Source: Croceivirga sp009797885
GTDB lineage: Bacteria; Bacteroidota; Bacteroidia; Flavobacteriales; Flavobacteriaceae
DNA: 64,000 nucleotides
Reading direction: 5' to 3'
Assembly (NCBI GenBank): GCA_045866215.1
Contig: AP035880.1
Location: forward strand, 4,898,001 to 4,962,000
Under the pieces are notes generated by a model. The model saw only the letters and a program-made list of their open reading frames with translations, had not been told where the DNA came from and searched no databases. Positions 53,183-62,408 of the stretch are shown here, piece by piece. Numbering within the stretch: the stretch's first letter is position 1; every line of letters starts with the position of its first letter. The translations under genes were made by a program, and so were the position numbers.

Positions 53183-54655
53183 CTAGCGATAAATGAGTGC
53201 ATTCCCAAAATCCTGGTTCTCCAAGGGTTTGGAGAGGTCCAAGAGAAATCCATTGATAATGGCATGGGTAAGCTTACCCTCTTTTTCGAGGAAAAAGGTT
53301 GGATTTTTTCCTACCATGAGCTTAAAATCAGGTAGTCGAAAGCCTTCTGATGCCAAGTTTATTTTGGAAGGCAATTGTACTTTATCCCCAGGAATATCGC
53401 GCATACGTAAATAGCCGAAACCGGCACGCACCCATTTTTCGTAATCCATTAAACGATCAAAGTTGGACAAACTGGGAACAGCTTGGTCCGTAATCCTGGG
53501 AGGAACTACCGTATAACCGGTCGCATCAAAAGTTTTGTATCCGTAGTAAGTGGAAAGGTCCCCTTGATCCACAATAACACTTTTATAGTGAAAACCATCA
53601 TGACGCTCATCGTCGATTTCCTGTCTTTGTATCCCCAAATCCAAAATGTATTCTTTACCATTGAGGATATAGGTCAGGTTTTCAATTTTTAAGTCGAACA
53701 GCTTTCTATCGTTTCTTGGGATTTCCCCATAGCGTTCAATAGGAATATCCTTGTATGCTCCAGTGGCAATGCCATACAGTGCGGAAAGTATGGAAACATA
53801 GTTCAACTTACGGATTTCCTGTTTTTCCCGGTCATCCACATATCCGCCAGATTCAATAAGGATAAGGCTTGTTCCCCATTTTGCAATATTGTCACCAAAG
53901 GCCCTGGGTTCAAAATCATCGCTGTAACGACCTACCTGTCCCGGAGCATATTTCTGGATAACATCGTTCATATACACAATGGCTTTCATGGCGCGTTCCC
54001 TTACCTCGTTGGTATCCTTTTCGTAATTGTATGCTGTGGCCAGATAGGATATGGTGGCGGGTTTTGGGGTTCGTTCGGCATTGTAATATCGACTCTGATC
54101 ATGTAGGTTAAAACCAAAGGTAGCGTCCAAGCTATCCCGAATCCTTTTCAATACCCTTCCCTCCGGTGATTGTAATCGAAGCGCATCCCTATTGATATCT
54201 ATCCCCAAAGCGTTTCTACGTTGAAACACTTCCGCACCGTCCGGATTTACCATGGGCAAAAAGTGCAATTGGGTATTTGCAAGGATGATCTTACGTTCTT
54301 TTTGGAAATCATTGGAGTCAAAAAAATTCAGGATATCAAAAATCGCCTGTGTGGCCGTAGGTTCATCCCCATGCATTTGGGACCATAGAAAAATAGGGGT
54401 ACCTCCCTTTCCCAAACTGATCAAATTTAAATCCCTACCCTCAATGGATTCCCCAACTTTTTTGACCGTAAACTTGGAATTGGTCCTCAATTGATCAATG
54501 AGCGGAGTAAGCTGTGCATACTTTATTCTCCGCTTGTCCAAAGAAGGTTCTTTGTAGTTCGCGTAGGTGCTGTAAAGACTTTCGGTAAAATCCTGTGCGC
54601 TCAATGATAGTGAATGGACAAGGGACAAAATGAAGACTAAAACTATTTTTTTCAA
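53183..54655 (-). CDS. M14-family zinc carboxypeptidase, exported
   Basis: 490 residues with signal peptide (VLVFILSLVHSLSLSAQ). M14 metal ligands in FLWSQMHGDEPTATQAI (HxxE) and a later His in FNLHDQSRYY; the catalytic Glu in SLILIESGGYVDDRE. After the catalytic domain (about 40-320) comes a beta-rich C-terminal part of about 170 residues. It may trim peptides or peptidoglycan stems. Its start overlaps the end of the amidase gene by 4 bp, so the two wall or peptide enzymes are coupled. Confidence 0.9.
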   Translation of the reverse strand: MKKIVLVFILSLVHSLSLSAQDFTESLYSTYANYKEPSLDKRRIKYAQLTPLIDQLRTNSKFTVKKVGESIEGRDLNLISLGKGGTPIFLWSQMHGDEPTATQAIFDILNFFDSNDFQKERKIILANTQLHFLPMVNPDGAEVFQRRNALGIDINRDALRLQSPEGRVLKRIRDSLDATFGFNLHDQSRYYNAERTPKPATISYLATAYNYEKDTNEVRERAMKAIVYMNDVIQKYAPGQVGRYSDDFEPRAFGDNIAKWGTSLILIESGGYVDDREKQEIRKLNYVSILSALYGIATGAYKDIPIERYGEIPRNDRKLFDLKIENLTYILNGKEYILDLGIQRQEIDDERHDGFHYKSVIVDQGDLSTYYGYKTFDATGYTVVPPRITDQAVPSLSNFDRLMDYEKWVRAGFGYLRMRDIPGDKVQLPSKINLASEGFRLPDFKLMVGKNPTFFLEKEGKLTHAIINGFLLDLSKPLENQDFGNALIYR

Positions 54656-55314
54656 TGGGGTTTTATTTCCGGTACCGGTTTAAAATTAAGTCTTTTGGTG
54701 GCTTTTCGTACCTTTTTCATGAAATTATCTCCAGGATCGGTCTTTTTTGTGCGATACCCTTCGTCAACTTCCAGCCATAATTCATGCCCTTCAAATGCCG
54801 TGTACTCGTGGTGACCGATCAAATAATCAATATCATATTTATTTGCCAGATAGTGTACGAGCTTTATGTTGGCCTTAAGCTGCGCCTTTGTTAATAGGAA
54901 TTCCGGGGTTCCCCCAACGTTTTCCACACCAATGGCACAATGGTTTAAACCGATGACATGCCTGGCCATATAGGTCTCCGGCATTAAGCGATATATGGTA
55001 CCGTCACGGTCCACAACAAACTGTGAAGAAACATTCAGGCCACTGACATTTTCAATGTCCGGGCGCCAATTGGGTAATGTAGGGGAATTAAATGCTTCAA
55101 ACGTCTTTTCGAAGGTGGGAATAACGGTATGGTGCAACACAATCATCCTAGGGACAATGGTAATGGAGTCCGTTTCCAACTGATAACGGTTTTTAAGGTA
55201 TTCCTTTGTCAATGCCACCCGTTGTGCATCAAAGATGATGGGTCTCTCCACAAATGTCCTTTCCGTTGAACAAGAGACCAACAGAACTACCAAAATGAAA
55301 CCCAAACGATACAT
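54652..55314 (-). CDS. N-acetylmuramoyl-L-alanine amidase (Amidase_2 type) lipoprotein
   Basis: 220 residues; lipoprotein signal LGFILVVLLVSCSTERT. Amidase_2/PGRP fold with zinc ligands in MIVLHHTVIPTFEKT (first His) and GHHEYTAFEGHE plus a final DPGDNF Asp. QFVVDRDGTIYRLMPETYMA and CAIGVENVGGTPE are the usual middle strands. It cleaves the sugar-peptide bond of peptidoglycan, probably for recycling or remodelling, with the adjacent M14 enzyme acting on peptides. Confidence 0.9.
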   Translation of the reverse strand: MYRLGFILVVLLVSCSTERTFVERPIIFDAQRVALTKEYLKNRYQLETDSITIVPRMIVLHHTVIPTFEKTFEAFNSPTLPNWRPDIENVSGLNVSSQFVVDRDGTIYRLMPETYMARHVIGLNHCAIGVENVGGTPEFLLTKAQLKANIKLVHYLANKYDIDYLIGHHEYTAFEGHELWLEVDEGYRTKKTDPGDNFMKKVRKATKRLNFKPVPEIKPH

Positions 55315-55318
55315 GACC

Positions 55319-56803
55319 TTAATTTAAGAGATTTTCTAGGACCAGGACATCCACATTGGTTTCAGCCCATTGTTTTGAAAGATTTTCCGGTACGGGGGTA
55401 AAAACATAGGTAAAGGAACTCAATAGAATATCCATATCCCCATCAGCGTCCACATCGCCTTTATCCATTAAAAACCATCTTCCCTGGTTGGGATGCTCCA
55501 AAATTTTTGTGCTAAACCTATAGGCACCCGACTCCTCATTTTCCAAATAGACAAAAGTGAGCTGAGGGGCCCTATCATAATTTGGGAATGTACTGATCAG
55601 TCCAAAATCAATATCACCATCGGCATCAAAGTCATCTGCAATTAAACGTGTAGCGCCGTTTAAAGGATAAAAGAACACTTCGGAAAAATTGTTTTGACCA
55701 TCATTGAGGTGAATACGCATTCCATGGTATGGTTTATGAACGTAGGACTTATCGGCATTATCCCCATTTACGGTAACGATATCATCAAAACCATCATTAT
55801 TGTAATCCACCAACTCAAACCAACTGCTTCCATACACCGAGCTAAATTCAAGGACCTTGTCCGCCTCAAATACCAAATCTTCTTTTTGGTATAAAATGGT
55901 AATACTTTCCCAAGCCTGGGATGTAATGGTGACCAAATCCAACTTCCCATCCCGATCCATGTCCTTTGCAATGGTCCTAATGCATCCGGGCAGATTTAAC
56001 AGCACTTTCTTGTCATACACACCTGTATCTTTTTGGACCAATAGGGACAATCGACCTGTTTCATTTCCAAATTCGGAGACAACCATTTCCAAAGTTCCGT
56101 CCCCATTTAAATCCTCGACCAAATTATGGACCGGTCTATGGAAGGCATGGTTCAAGGCAAGAGTGTCTTTTCCTTTCTTGAGGATAATCTTTCCCCTTTC
56201 CAGTTCTGAAGGGTCAAGGATGCCCACCTCCGAAATAAACTCTGTGTCCTTATTTTTGTTGTACCAGGTAACAGGGGTTTCCCCTTGAAAAAGTTGCTCA
56301 ACGCCTTCGGACTTAAAATCATACCGTTTTACATTACCGCTAATATCTCCCAGCACCATGGTATTGTGTCCCTCCTCATATTCCAGAAATGTGAAGAATG
56401 CCCCATTTTGGTCGTCCAGTTCCAATGTTTTGGGCCTGAAACCGGAGAGCAGTTCCTGTTTGGGCAATGGTGTTTTGGGAAGTTGCTCCGGTGCCAGGGA
56501 AATCACATAATTCTGTAATGCAATCCAGTCATTAAGCTTTATCTCAGGTCGAAAACCTGCTTTTGCCTGATCGGGGTCTTCATAGATTTCTTTGATCTTC
56601 ATTCGGGATGCCATATCGGGTAAGACATAATCCTCCCAAATGTCCTTGGGCAAGTTTCTGATCTCAGGGGCCAGATGACAACTGGCACAATAGTTTTCGT
56701 ACAGGGCAACTTCCCGCTTTTCGGGTTCTGGGGCACAGGAAAACAACAGTATAACAAACAAAAGGGAAACGACCATTCTTAGGGCCAAGGTATTATTGCA
56801 CAT
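55319..56803 (-). CDS. lipoprotein with cytochrome c motif and VCBS/FG-GAP propeller
   Basis: 494 residues from the ATG at 56803, chosen because it begins the lipoprotein signal (VSLLFVILLFSCAPE); the frame is open upstream. Residues 30-115 hold one haem c motif, YENYCASCHLAPEIRNLP (CxxCH), with a methionine ligand candidate in DMASRM. Residues 130-494 are FG-GAP/VCBS propeller blades with calcium loops (DLNGDGTLEMVV, DMDRDGKLDLVT, DYNNDGFDDIVT, DFDADGDIDFGL, DVDADGDMDILL). Possibly an outer-surface electron carrier or binding protein. Confidence 0.88.
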   Translation of the reverse strand: MCNNTLALRMVVSLLFVILLFSCAPEPEKREVALYENYCASCHLAPEIRNLPKDIWEDYVLPDMASRMKIKEIYEDPDQAKAGFRPEIKLNDWIALQNYVISLAPEQLPKTPLPKQELLSGFRPKTLELDDQNGAFFTFLEYEEGHNTMVLGDISGNVKRYDFKSEGVEQLFQGETPVTWYNKNKDTEFISEVGILDPSELERGKIILKKGKDTLALNHAFHRPVHNLVEDLNGDGTLEMVVSEFGNETGRLSLLVQKDTGVYDKKVLLNLPGCIRTIAKDMDRDGKLDLVTITSQAWESITILYQKEDLVFEADKVLEFSSVYGSSWFELVDYNNDGFDDIVTVNGDNADKSYVHKPYHGMRIHLNDGQNNFSEVFFYPLNGATRLIADDFDADGDIDFGLISTFPNYDRAPQLTFVYLENEESGAYRFSTKILEHPNQGRWFLMDKGDVDADGDMDILLSSFTYVFTPVPENLSKQWAETNVDVLVLENLLN

Positions 56804-56828
56804 AAGGTATGTTTTGGTTTTAGGGATA

Positions 56829-57698
56829 TTAAGGTAATGGGACATAGGTCGCATCATTTGGCATCATGGGAAATTCCTTTTTCCTCCATGCTTCTTTGGC
56901 ACTGGCTATTCTTTCTTTTGATGAAGCCACAAAATTCCAGAAGATGTGGCGTTCTTCGGGGAAGGGAATTCCACCAAAAAGGAGGATATGGGAATTGGGC
57001 CATAAGGAAATGGAACAGGTATCCTCCACTTTGGAAACCAAAATATGCCCTTTTTCAATCTGTTCTCCGCATGCTTGTATTCCACCTTCCACAATACAGA
57101 TGCCGATTTCTCCCTTCAGGCCATCCTTTACCTCGAAATCATAGGAATCCGCGTTTTTTATTTCTACCATAAACAGTTCCGAATGCACGGGTACGGGGGA
57201 CTTTCTGCCATAGCCCTCTCCTGCTACCAGCGTAAATTTTGCGGAACCATCTTGCCAACTGGGCAATTCATCACCCGGAATGTGGTGGAACTCTGGTTCC
57301 ATTTCCTCCAAATGCTTGGGTAAAGCCACCCAAATTTGATAGCCATGGGCCGTAAAGGTCCTACCATCCCGAAGATGTTCCGGAGTACGTTCGGTATGGG
57401 AGACACCCTTTCCGGCGGTCATCCAGTTCACGGACCCCGGTTTAATCAACTGTTTGGAGCCCATACTGTCCTCGTGCATTAGCTCTCCTTCCAACATATA
57501 GGTCAAGGTGGAAAGTCCAATATGTGGATGTTGGTCCACATCCATATATGTTGTTGGACCCAATTTTGTAGGTCCCATATGATCAATAAAAATAAAGGGG
57601 CCTATCATTCGCTTTTTGCGAAAAGGAATCAATCGACCTACCAGAAAATCACCAATATCACGACTTCGTTCTTCAATGATCAAACCTAAGTTGGACAT
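56829..57698 (-). CDS. pirin family protein
   Basis: 289 residues, two cupin domains. Metal site: FIDHMGPTKLGP, DVDQHPHIGLSTLTYMLEGE and WMTAGKGVSHTERTPEH give the three histidines and a glutamate of pirin. Cytoplasmic; some bacterial pirins are quercetin dioxygenases or redox-linked regulators, others unknown. It precedes the cytochrome/VCBS gene by 25 bp on the same strand. Divergent from the serine hydrolase. Confidence 0.93.
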   Translation of the reverse strand: MSNLGLIIEERSRDIGDFLVGRLIPFRKKRMIGPFIFIDHMGPTKLGPTTYMDVDQHPHIGLSTLTYMLEGELMHEDSMGSKQLIKPGSVNWMTAGKGVSHTERTPEHLRDGRTFTAHGYQIWVALPKHLEEMEPEFHHIPGDELPSWQDGSAKFTLVAGEGYGRKSPVPVHSELFMVEIKNADSYDFEVKDGLKGEIGICIVEGGIQACGEQIEKGHILVSKVEDTCSISLWPNSHILLFGGIPFPEERHIFWNFVASSKERIASAKEAWRKKEFPMMPNDATYVPLP

Positions 57699-57754
57699 GA
57701 TTTTAATAGTTATATTTAGGTTCTGAAAAATACAACAAATACCGCTCCTTGTCC

Positions 57755-59089
57755 ATGAAATGGTTTAAAAGAATCCTGTTTTTACTCGTTATCATTATCG
57801 TTCTGGTCATTATCGAAAACTATCCCAAACTCACCATTATTTCCGGTTATGCCTCTAAGTATATGGCATCCAGTGTTTTGGTTGGAAATAGAATGCCTGC
57901 TTCCATCAACACCGTGGATTTGGACATTCCTTTGGTGAATTTGGCCACTACGGAGTTCGTCAACGATAATGGATTTGCCATGTCCAATGTGTACGGCCTA
58001 CAAGAACGAAAAGCCATAGATCGAAAGGGTCTTGGGGCCGTACTGGTCAATAAGGACTATGAGGACGGTGAACCTTATCTGCAACCCAACAGAGAACAAA
58101 AATTTGATTCCCTACCCTATCCCCTTGGCCACTTGGCCCCCAAAGATTCCATATTTCCCGAAATTGACTATGACAAACTGAACCAGGCCGTGGCATTACC
58201 TTTTGGAAATCCGGAAGTACAAAAAACACGAACCCTATTGGTACTGTACAAAGGACAGCTTTTACATGAACGCTATGTGGAAGGTTTTGATGCCACTACC
58301 CCAATTTTGGGTTGGTCCATGACCAAAAGTGTTTTGGCAACCTTATATGGCGTTTTGGAACATCAGGGGAAATTGCAAATGGATTTGCCCGCCCCTGTTG
58401 CCGAGTGGGAAAATGATGAACGCAAAAATATTACGCTGAACCATCTGTTACGGATGCAGAGCGGATTGGAATGGGAAGAAGACTATGGCAAAATCTCCGA
58501 TGTTACCAAAATGTTGTTTCTGGAAAGCGATATGACAGCGGCACAAAAAGCAAAGGAGGCCATTGCAGCACCCACGGAAATCTGGAATTATTCCTCTGGG
58601 ACAAGCAATCTGTTGTCCGGAATCCTTAGACAACAGTTCGCGACCCATCAAGCGTATCTCGATTTTCCATATGCTTCCCTAATTGATAAAATTGGTGCCC
58701 ATTCCATGCTCATTGAAGCCGATTTGGAAGGCAATTATGTAGGCTCCTCCTATGGATGGGCCAACACAAGGGACTGGGGCCGCCTGGGACAACTTTATCT
58801 AAATAAGGGACAATGGAAGGGGGAACAACTCTTTGCTCCTGAATGGACCGACTATATCACCGAGCCCACGGCGCATTCCGATGGGACCTACGGAGCGCAT
58901 TTTTGGTTGAATTCCGGTGGAATTTACCCTGATGTTCCCAAAGATCTATATTCCATGAATGGATATCAAGGTCAATACGTCTTTATGATTCCATCAAAGC
59001 ATTTGGTGGTAGTACGGACCGGACTGGCAGAATTTCCGGAATTCGATATCAATGGCTTTCTTTCCACCTTGGTCAGTGCCATAGAATAA
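57755..59089 (+). CDS. membrane-anchored serine hydrolase (class C beta-lactamase-like)
   Basis: 444 residues from the ATG at 57755 (an in-frame TTG lies two codons earlier). An N-terminal hydrophobic helix (ILFLLVIIIVLVIIENY) anchors it. The catalytic SxxK is in ILGWSMTKSVLATLYGV, the second motif region in WNYSSGTSNLLSGIL, and the C-terminal region has FWLNSGG and HLVVVRTGL. Such enzymes are esterases or peptidases more often than lactamases. Alone between a divergent pirin gene and a terminator. Confidence 0.9.
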   Translation: MKWFKRILFLLVIIIVLVIIENYPKLTIISGYASKYMASSVLVGNRMPASINTVDLDIPLVNLATTEFVNDNGFAMSNVYGLQERKAIDRKGLGAVLVNKDYEDGEPYLQPNREQKFDSLPYPLGHLAPKDSIFPEIDYDKLNQAVALPFGNPEVQKTRTLLVLYKGQLLHERYVEGFDATTPILGWSMTKSVLATLYGVLEHQGKLQMDLPAPVAEWENDERKNITLNHLLRMQSGLEWEEDYGKISDVTKMLFLESDMTAAQKAKEAIAAPTEIWNYSSGTSNLLSGILRQQFATHQAYLDFPYASLIDKIGAHSMLIEADLEGNYVGSSYGWANTRDWGRLGQLYLNKGQWKGEQLFAPEWTDYITEPTAHSDGTYGAHFWLNSGGIYPDVPKDLYSMNGYQGQYVFMIPSKHLVVVRTGLAEFPEFDINGFLSTLVSAIE

Positions 59090-59244
59090 AGGGGGAAATT
59101 TAGCCCTCATTTCATTTTTGCCTTGCCACACCACAAAACAAGGGGCGTTCACAACAATAATTTCCGTAACGAAGGTCCTGGTGGTACATTTACATCATAA
59201 TATTAAAGCAAGTAAATTTTTTCATTTTCATATAGTGTTCTCGT

Positions 59245-59281
59245 TAAAAGGGCCTTAGTTTAAACGCTAGGGTCCTTTTTA
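59245..59281. terminator. terminator-like hairpin between convergent genes
   Basis: AAAAGGGCCTTAG pairs, with mismatches and a bulge, with CTAGGGTCCTTTTT around an 8-base loop. A run on the left and T run on the right suit transcription from either side, ending both the serine hydrolase and menB transcripts. 72-156 bp from the flanking stops. Confidence 0.6.
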
Positions 59282-59352
59282 GTTGGTAGCACTATAATTT
59301 ACATTTTAGGCCAGAAAACCTGTTGTGCCGATTCCCCTTTTAGCAGTACCGC

Positions 59353-60198
59353 CTAAGGAATCCATTTGTTCTTACCAAAATTTGGTTTTCGCTTTTCCAA
59401 AAAGGCATTTCTTCCCTCTATGGCCTCATCGGTCATATACGCCAAACGTGTGGCCTCTCCCGCAAATACCTGTTGCCCTACCATACCATCATCCGTTAGG
59501 TTCATGGCAAATTTCAACATTTTAATGGACGTTGGTGATTTTGCCAAAACCTCCTGTGCCCATTGGTAGGCCGTAGCTTCCAATTCCCCATGTGGAACAA
59601 CGGCATTGACCATCCCCATTTCATACGCTTCCTGGGCCGAATAATTGCGGCCTAAAAAGAAGATTTCCCTTGCCCTTTTCTGCCCTACCATTTTAGCCAA
59701 ATAGGCGGATCCATATCCCCCATCAAAACTGGTCACATCAGCATCGGTCTGTTTAAATAGGGCATGCTCCTTACTGGCCAAGGTCATATCGCAGACCACG
59801 TGCAGGCTATGCCCTCCACCTACGGCCCAGCCAGGGACTACGGCAATGACCACCTTGGGCATAAAGCGAATCAACCGTTGTACTTCCAAAATGTTCAGGC
59901 GATGGTATCCATCCTCCCCTACGTAGCCTTGATGTCCCCGGGCCTTTTGATCGCCCCCGCTGCAAAACGCCCAACCCCCGTCCTTGGGTGAGGGCCCTTC
60001 CCCAGAAAGGAGAACAACCCCTATTGAGGTATCTTCCTGGGCATCATAAAATGCCCGGTACAACTCGCTGGTGGTTTTGGGACGAAAGGCATTGCGAACC
60101 TCAGGTCGATTAAAGGCGATACGGGCAACCCCGTCACATTTTTTATAGGTAATATCTTCAAATTCGATGGCCGTCTGCCAGTTGGGTGCATCTTTCAT
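59353..60198 (-). CDS. menB: 1,4-dihydroxy-2-naphthoyl-CoA synthase MenB
   Basis: 281 residues, crotonase fold, closes the naphthoquinol ring in menaquinone synthesis. MenB-specific stretches: GVARIAFNRPEVRNAFRPKT, AFCSGGDQKARGHQGY, VIAVVPGWAVGGGHSLHVVC, DVTSFDGGYGSAYLAKMVGQ and FFLGRNYSAQEAYEMGMVNA. The start is the ATG at 60198. Other men genes are not nearby. Menaquinone is the only respiratory quinone in most Bacteroidota. Confidence 0.96.
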   Translation of the reverse strand: MKDAPNWQTAIEFEDITYKKCDGVARIAFNRPEVRNAFRPKTTSELYRAFYDAQEDTSIGVVLLSGEGPSPKDGGWAFCSGGDQKARGHQGYVGEDGYHRLNILEVQRLIRFMPKVVIAVVPGWAVGGGHSLHVVCDMTLASKEHALFKQTDADVTSFDGGYGSAYLAKMVGQKRAREIFFLGRNYSAQEAYEMGMVNAVVPHGELEATAYQWAQEVLAKSPTSIKMLKFAMNLTDDGMVGQQVFAGEATRLAYMTDEAIEGRNAFLEKRKPNFGKNKWIP

Positions 60199-60203
60199 TT
60201 ATT

Positions 60204-60560
60204 TCAATTGAATTTTAATACTTCCTTGAACAACAAATAGGTGACTACCGCTCCTGCGATTGATAGAAAGTTTCCAACAACAAAGTAGTCATTGCTCACT
60301 TTTCTTTCTTTATCGCTATCCAATCGTGTCCCCAACTTTATGGCTCCGAATAGTACCAAAGCGCCTCCCTGCAGGTTGGACAACAACAAAAATGCGAGAA
60401 ACAGCCTTTCCAAAAACCCTTTGAGCCATGAAGTGAACTTTTCCGAATTGTTCGTGATGGGATTTTTGGGGTTCAACCATTTTGAAACGGCATAGAATAT
60501 AATGATCAAAAATACTTCGACCATGATCCAATAAAGGATTTGATATTTAATATCACTCAT
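60204..60560 (-). CDS. small integral membrane protein, partner of the SatD gene
   Basis: 118 residues with three predicted membrane helices (IMVEVFLIIIFYAVSKWL, FLERLFLAFLLLSNLQGGAL, VVGNFLSIAGAVVTYLLF). No motif recognised. It overlaps the end of the SatD gene by 8 bp, so they are co-expressed, and sits in front of menB. Confidence 0.7.
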   Translation of the reverse strand: MSDIKYQILYWIMVEVFLIIIFYAVSKWLNPKNPITNNSEKFTSWLKGFLERLFLAFLLLSNLQGGALVLFGAIKLGTRLDSDKERKVSNDYFVVGNFLSIAGAVVTYLLFKEVLKFN

Positions 60561-61191
60561 TACCTATAATTTGAAAAACAAGCTGTTTTACAATATTGTA
60601 TTCATCGATTCGCAATGATTTTCCTTTTTTCCATGCACCTGAGCGCGTTTTATAAAGTCCTATTCGTTTAAGATCCTTGTAATCCTTATGCTTTAGAAAG
60701 GCCGATACGATCTCAAATTCCGACAGTTTCCATTCAGACTTTATGGATTGATAGAGTTTCATGCACAATCGTAGCTGATCATCCAGGTGTTCGTTTATAG
60801 CAATGAAATAATTGTCACCGGTTTCTTTTGCCGTTGTTAGGGCCTCCCTGGCCCTGGTCAGTCCCGGACCATACATTTCATAAGCAATCTCTTTGTTGAT
60901 TTCAGTTTCTATTTCCCCAAAAACCAAGGAATATCTAAGCCCATAGGGATAGTGTGCTTCTATGATCTGCTCCTCTAAAAAAAATAGCAGATCGAAAAGG
61001 GTTTTGGTGCTATTGACAATACCTTGAAATTCATCACCCAGGGTAATGGTCAATGGTGAGATGATGTGATGGGCAAACTCGGTATTTGCTAATTTTACCA
61101 ATGCTTTGAATTGGTGCATGAAATCATCATTTTTATGGATGTGACGACTTGAGATAATATCCGCCATTATGATATGATGACTTGCTGCCAT
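60553..61191 (-). CDS. SatD-family protein, likely autoregulator
   Basis: 212 residues. Begins HHIIMADIISSRHIHKNDDF, then ISPLTITLGDEFQGIVNSTK and YPYGLRYSLVFGEIETEINK, ALTTAKETGDNYFIAINEH: the SatD pattern, with a cyclase-like alpha/beta fold. The C-terminal 60 residues (FLKHKDYKDLKRIGLYKTRS, GAWKKGKSLRIDEYNIVKQL) look like a winged HTH, so it may bind DNA. The repeated TTTCC/GGAAA sites just before the gene are likely its operators. Function of the family is poorly known (first linked to acid tolerance in Streptococcus). Confidence 0.8.
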   Translation of the reverse strand: MAASHHIIMADIISSRHIHKNDDFMHQFKALVKLANTEFAHHIISPLTITLGDEFQGIVNSTKTLFDLLFFLEEQIIEAHYPYGLRYSLVFGEIETEINKEIAYEMYGPGLTRAREALTTAKETGDNYFIAINEHLDDQLRLCMKLYQSIKSEWKLSEFEIVSAFLKHKDYKDLKRIGLYKTRSGAWKKGKSLRIDEYNIVKQLVFQIIGNE

Positions 61192-61224
61192 TCTTGTTTC
61201 TTGTTTGTGGAAATATATGAATTT

Positions 61225-61271
61225 ATTTCCTTTTTATGGAAACAATAAAGGAAATTTCCTTTTTATGGAAA
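61225..61271. promoter_or_regulatory. cluster of TTTCC/GGAAA operators before the SatD gene
   Basis: ATTTCCTTTTTATGGAAA occurs twice, at 61225-61242 and 61254-61271 (29 bp apart), each an imperfect palindrome TTTCC-n7-GGAAA. Between them AAAGGAAATTTCCTTT (61247-61262) is a perfect palindrome. An extra GTGGAAATA half-site lies at 61207. The SatD start is 33 bp from the first site. Confidence 0.6.
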
Positions 61272-61383
61272 TATAGAAAGAGGCTTTGGGACCGTTTGTC
61301 CCCCTCACCAAAAAGGAGTACGAGGGACGGCCATTTAAAGCAACCATATTGGAAGATTCCCATCAATCTAAAAAGGAATGGCA

Positions 61384-62184
61384 ATGAAAAGGTTTATAGC
61401 ATTCGTCCTATCGTTCATAATATTTAGCTGTAGTACTGATGATCAAATCAACGCTGAATACTCGGAATATATCACAGGGAACTCAATAGATACGGACATC
61501 AATTTTATGCCCGAAGAGATATACAACAACAACGAGGCGCAAGAACCATCGTTAACACTAAAATTAATTACTTCCGAAGAATTCCCTTGTATTAATTATA
61601 TCATATCCACAACGGAATTTACCAGTGGCAATGAAATCATCATACGATTTGATGATATCATAAAACCGGAATGGTGTTTTACTGCCATTGGACCTGCAGT
61701 TTCCTATCTTGATTTACCGGAAAACACCAAGAAAGTTACTTTTATCAATGGAAATGTAGTCGATCAATACGCTGTGGAAATCAATCAGGAAAAAGTTTCA
61801 ATCACACGTATCGAAAAGAACTTTACAACTTCTTTGTACCCCACCACTTTTAGAATTCCAGAAAACTCATTTGCTTACATTTGTGGCACAAACACCGATA
61901 ACACCAATATTTACAATGATTTTCTAGCACTATTGGAACAGAATCCGGACTTTGTGGAGTTTGAGTTTGAAGGGGAAGGAAGAATACCCTATCCTGAAAG
62001 TTCTGATGGAAATTGGGTCAACCATCCTTCTAGATTCTTCCTATATTCAGATGTCGGGGAATTTGCCAATTTGGCCAATATCCTTAGTGACTTTTCATCA
62101 GAAAATATTGAAGAAAATTCCGGAGTGACCATTTTAATTCAGGGTTGGAACAATATCATATACGGCAGTTGGATACAAAACTAA
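61384..62184 (+). CDS. lipoprotein, hypothetical
   Basis: 266 residues from the ATG at 61384, which has an AAAGGA at fitting distance; an in-frame ATG at 61378 adds two residues. Lipoprotein signal FIAFVLSFIIFSCSTDD. The body is a soluble alpha/beta protein rich in Asn and Glu with no recognised motif; it contains several cysteines (EFPCINYIIST, FAYICGTN). Divergent from the SatD gene across the operator cluster, so it may be co-regulated. Confidence 0.75.
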   Translation: MKRFIAFVLSFIIFSCSTDDQINAEYSEYITGNSIDTDINFMPEEIYNNNEAQEPSLTLKLITSEEFPCINYIISTTEFTSGNEIIIRFDDIIKPEWCFTAIGPAVSYLDLPENTKKVTFINGNVVDQYAVEINQEKVSITRIEKNFTTSLYPTTFRIPENSFAYICGTNTDNTNIYNDFLALLEQNPDFVEFEFEGEGRIPYPESSDGNWVNHPSRFFLYSDVGEFANLANILSDFSSENIEENSGVTILIQGWNNIIYGSWIQN

Positions 62185-62408
62185 AAGCTGTGCAAATACC
62201 ATATTCCTACGTCCTTTGTTTCCTTTAAAATCTGTTGACCATTACCATTGGAAGGCTAACTTTATATAGCTTTATGTGGGCAACGAGGCATGGTAGCCAC
62301 TAAATCCTAAGCAGAAAAAACCGGACTATTGTCCAGTTTCCAAGTTTTCAATCATTATGGATATAAACCTTTAGTAGTTATTCATTGAACTCATTTAAAA
62401 CAAAAAAC

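Noticed and set aside
61236..61427. A 63-codon plus-strand frame before the lipoprotein gene
   Set aside because: Its start lies inside the repeated operator sites and its end runs into the lipoprotein gene in another frame.
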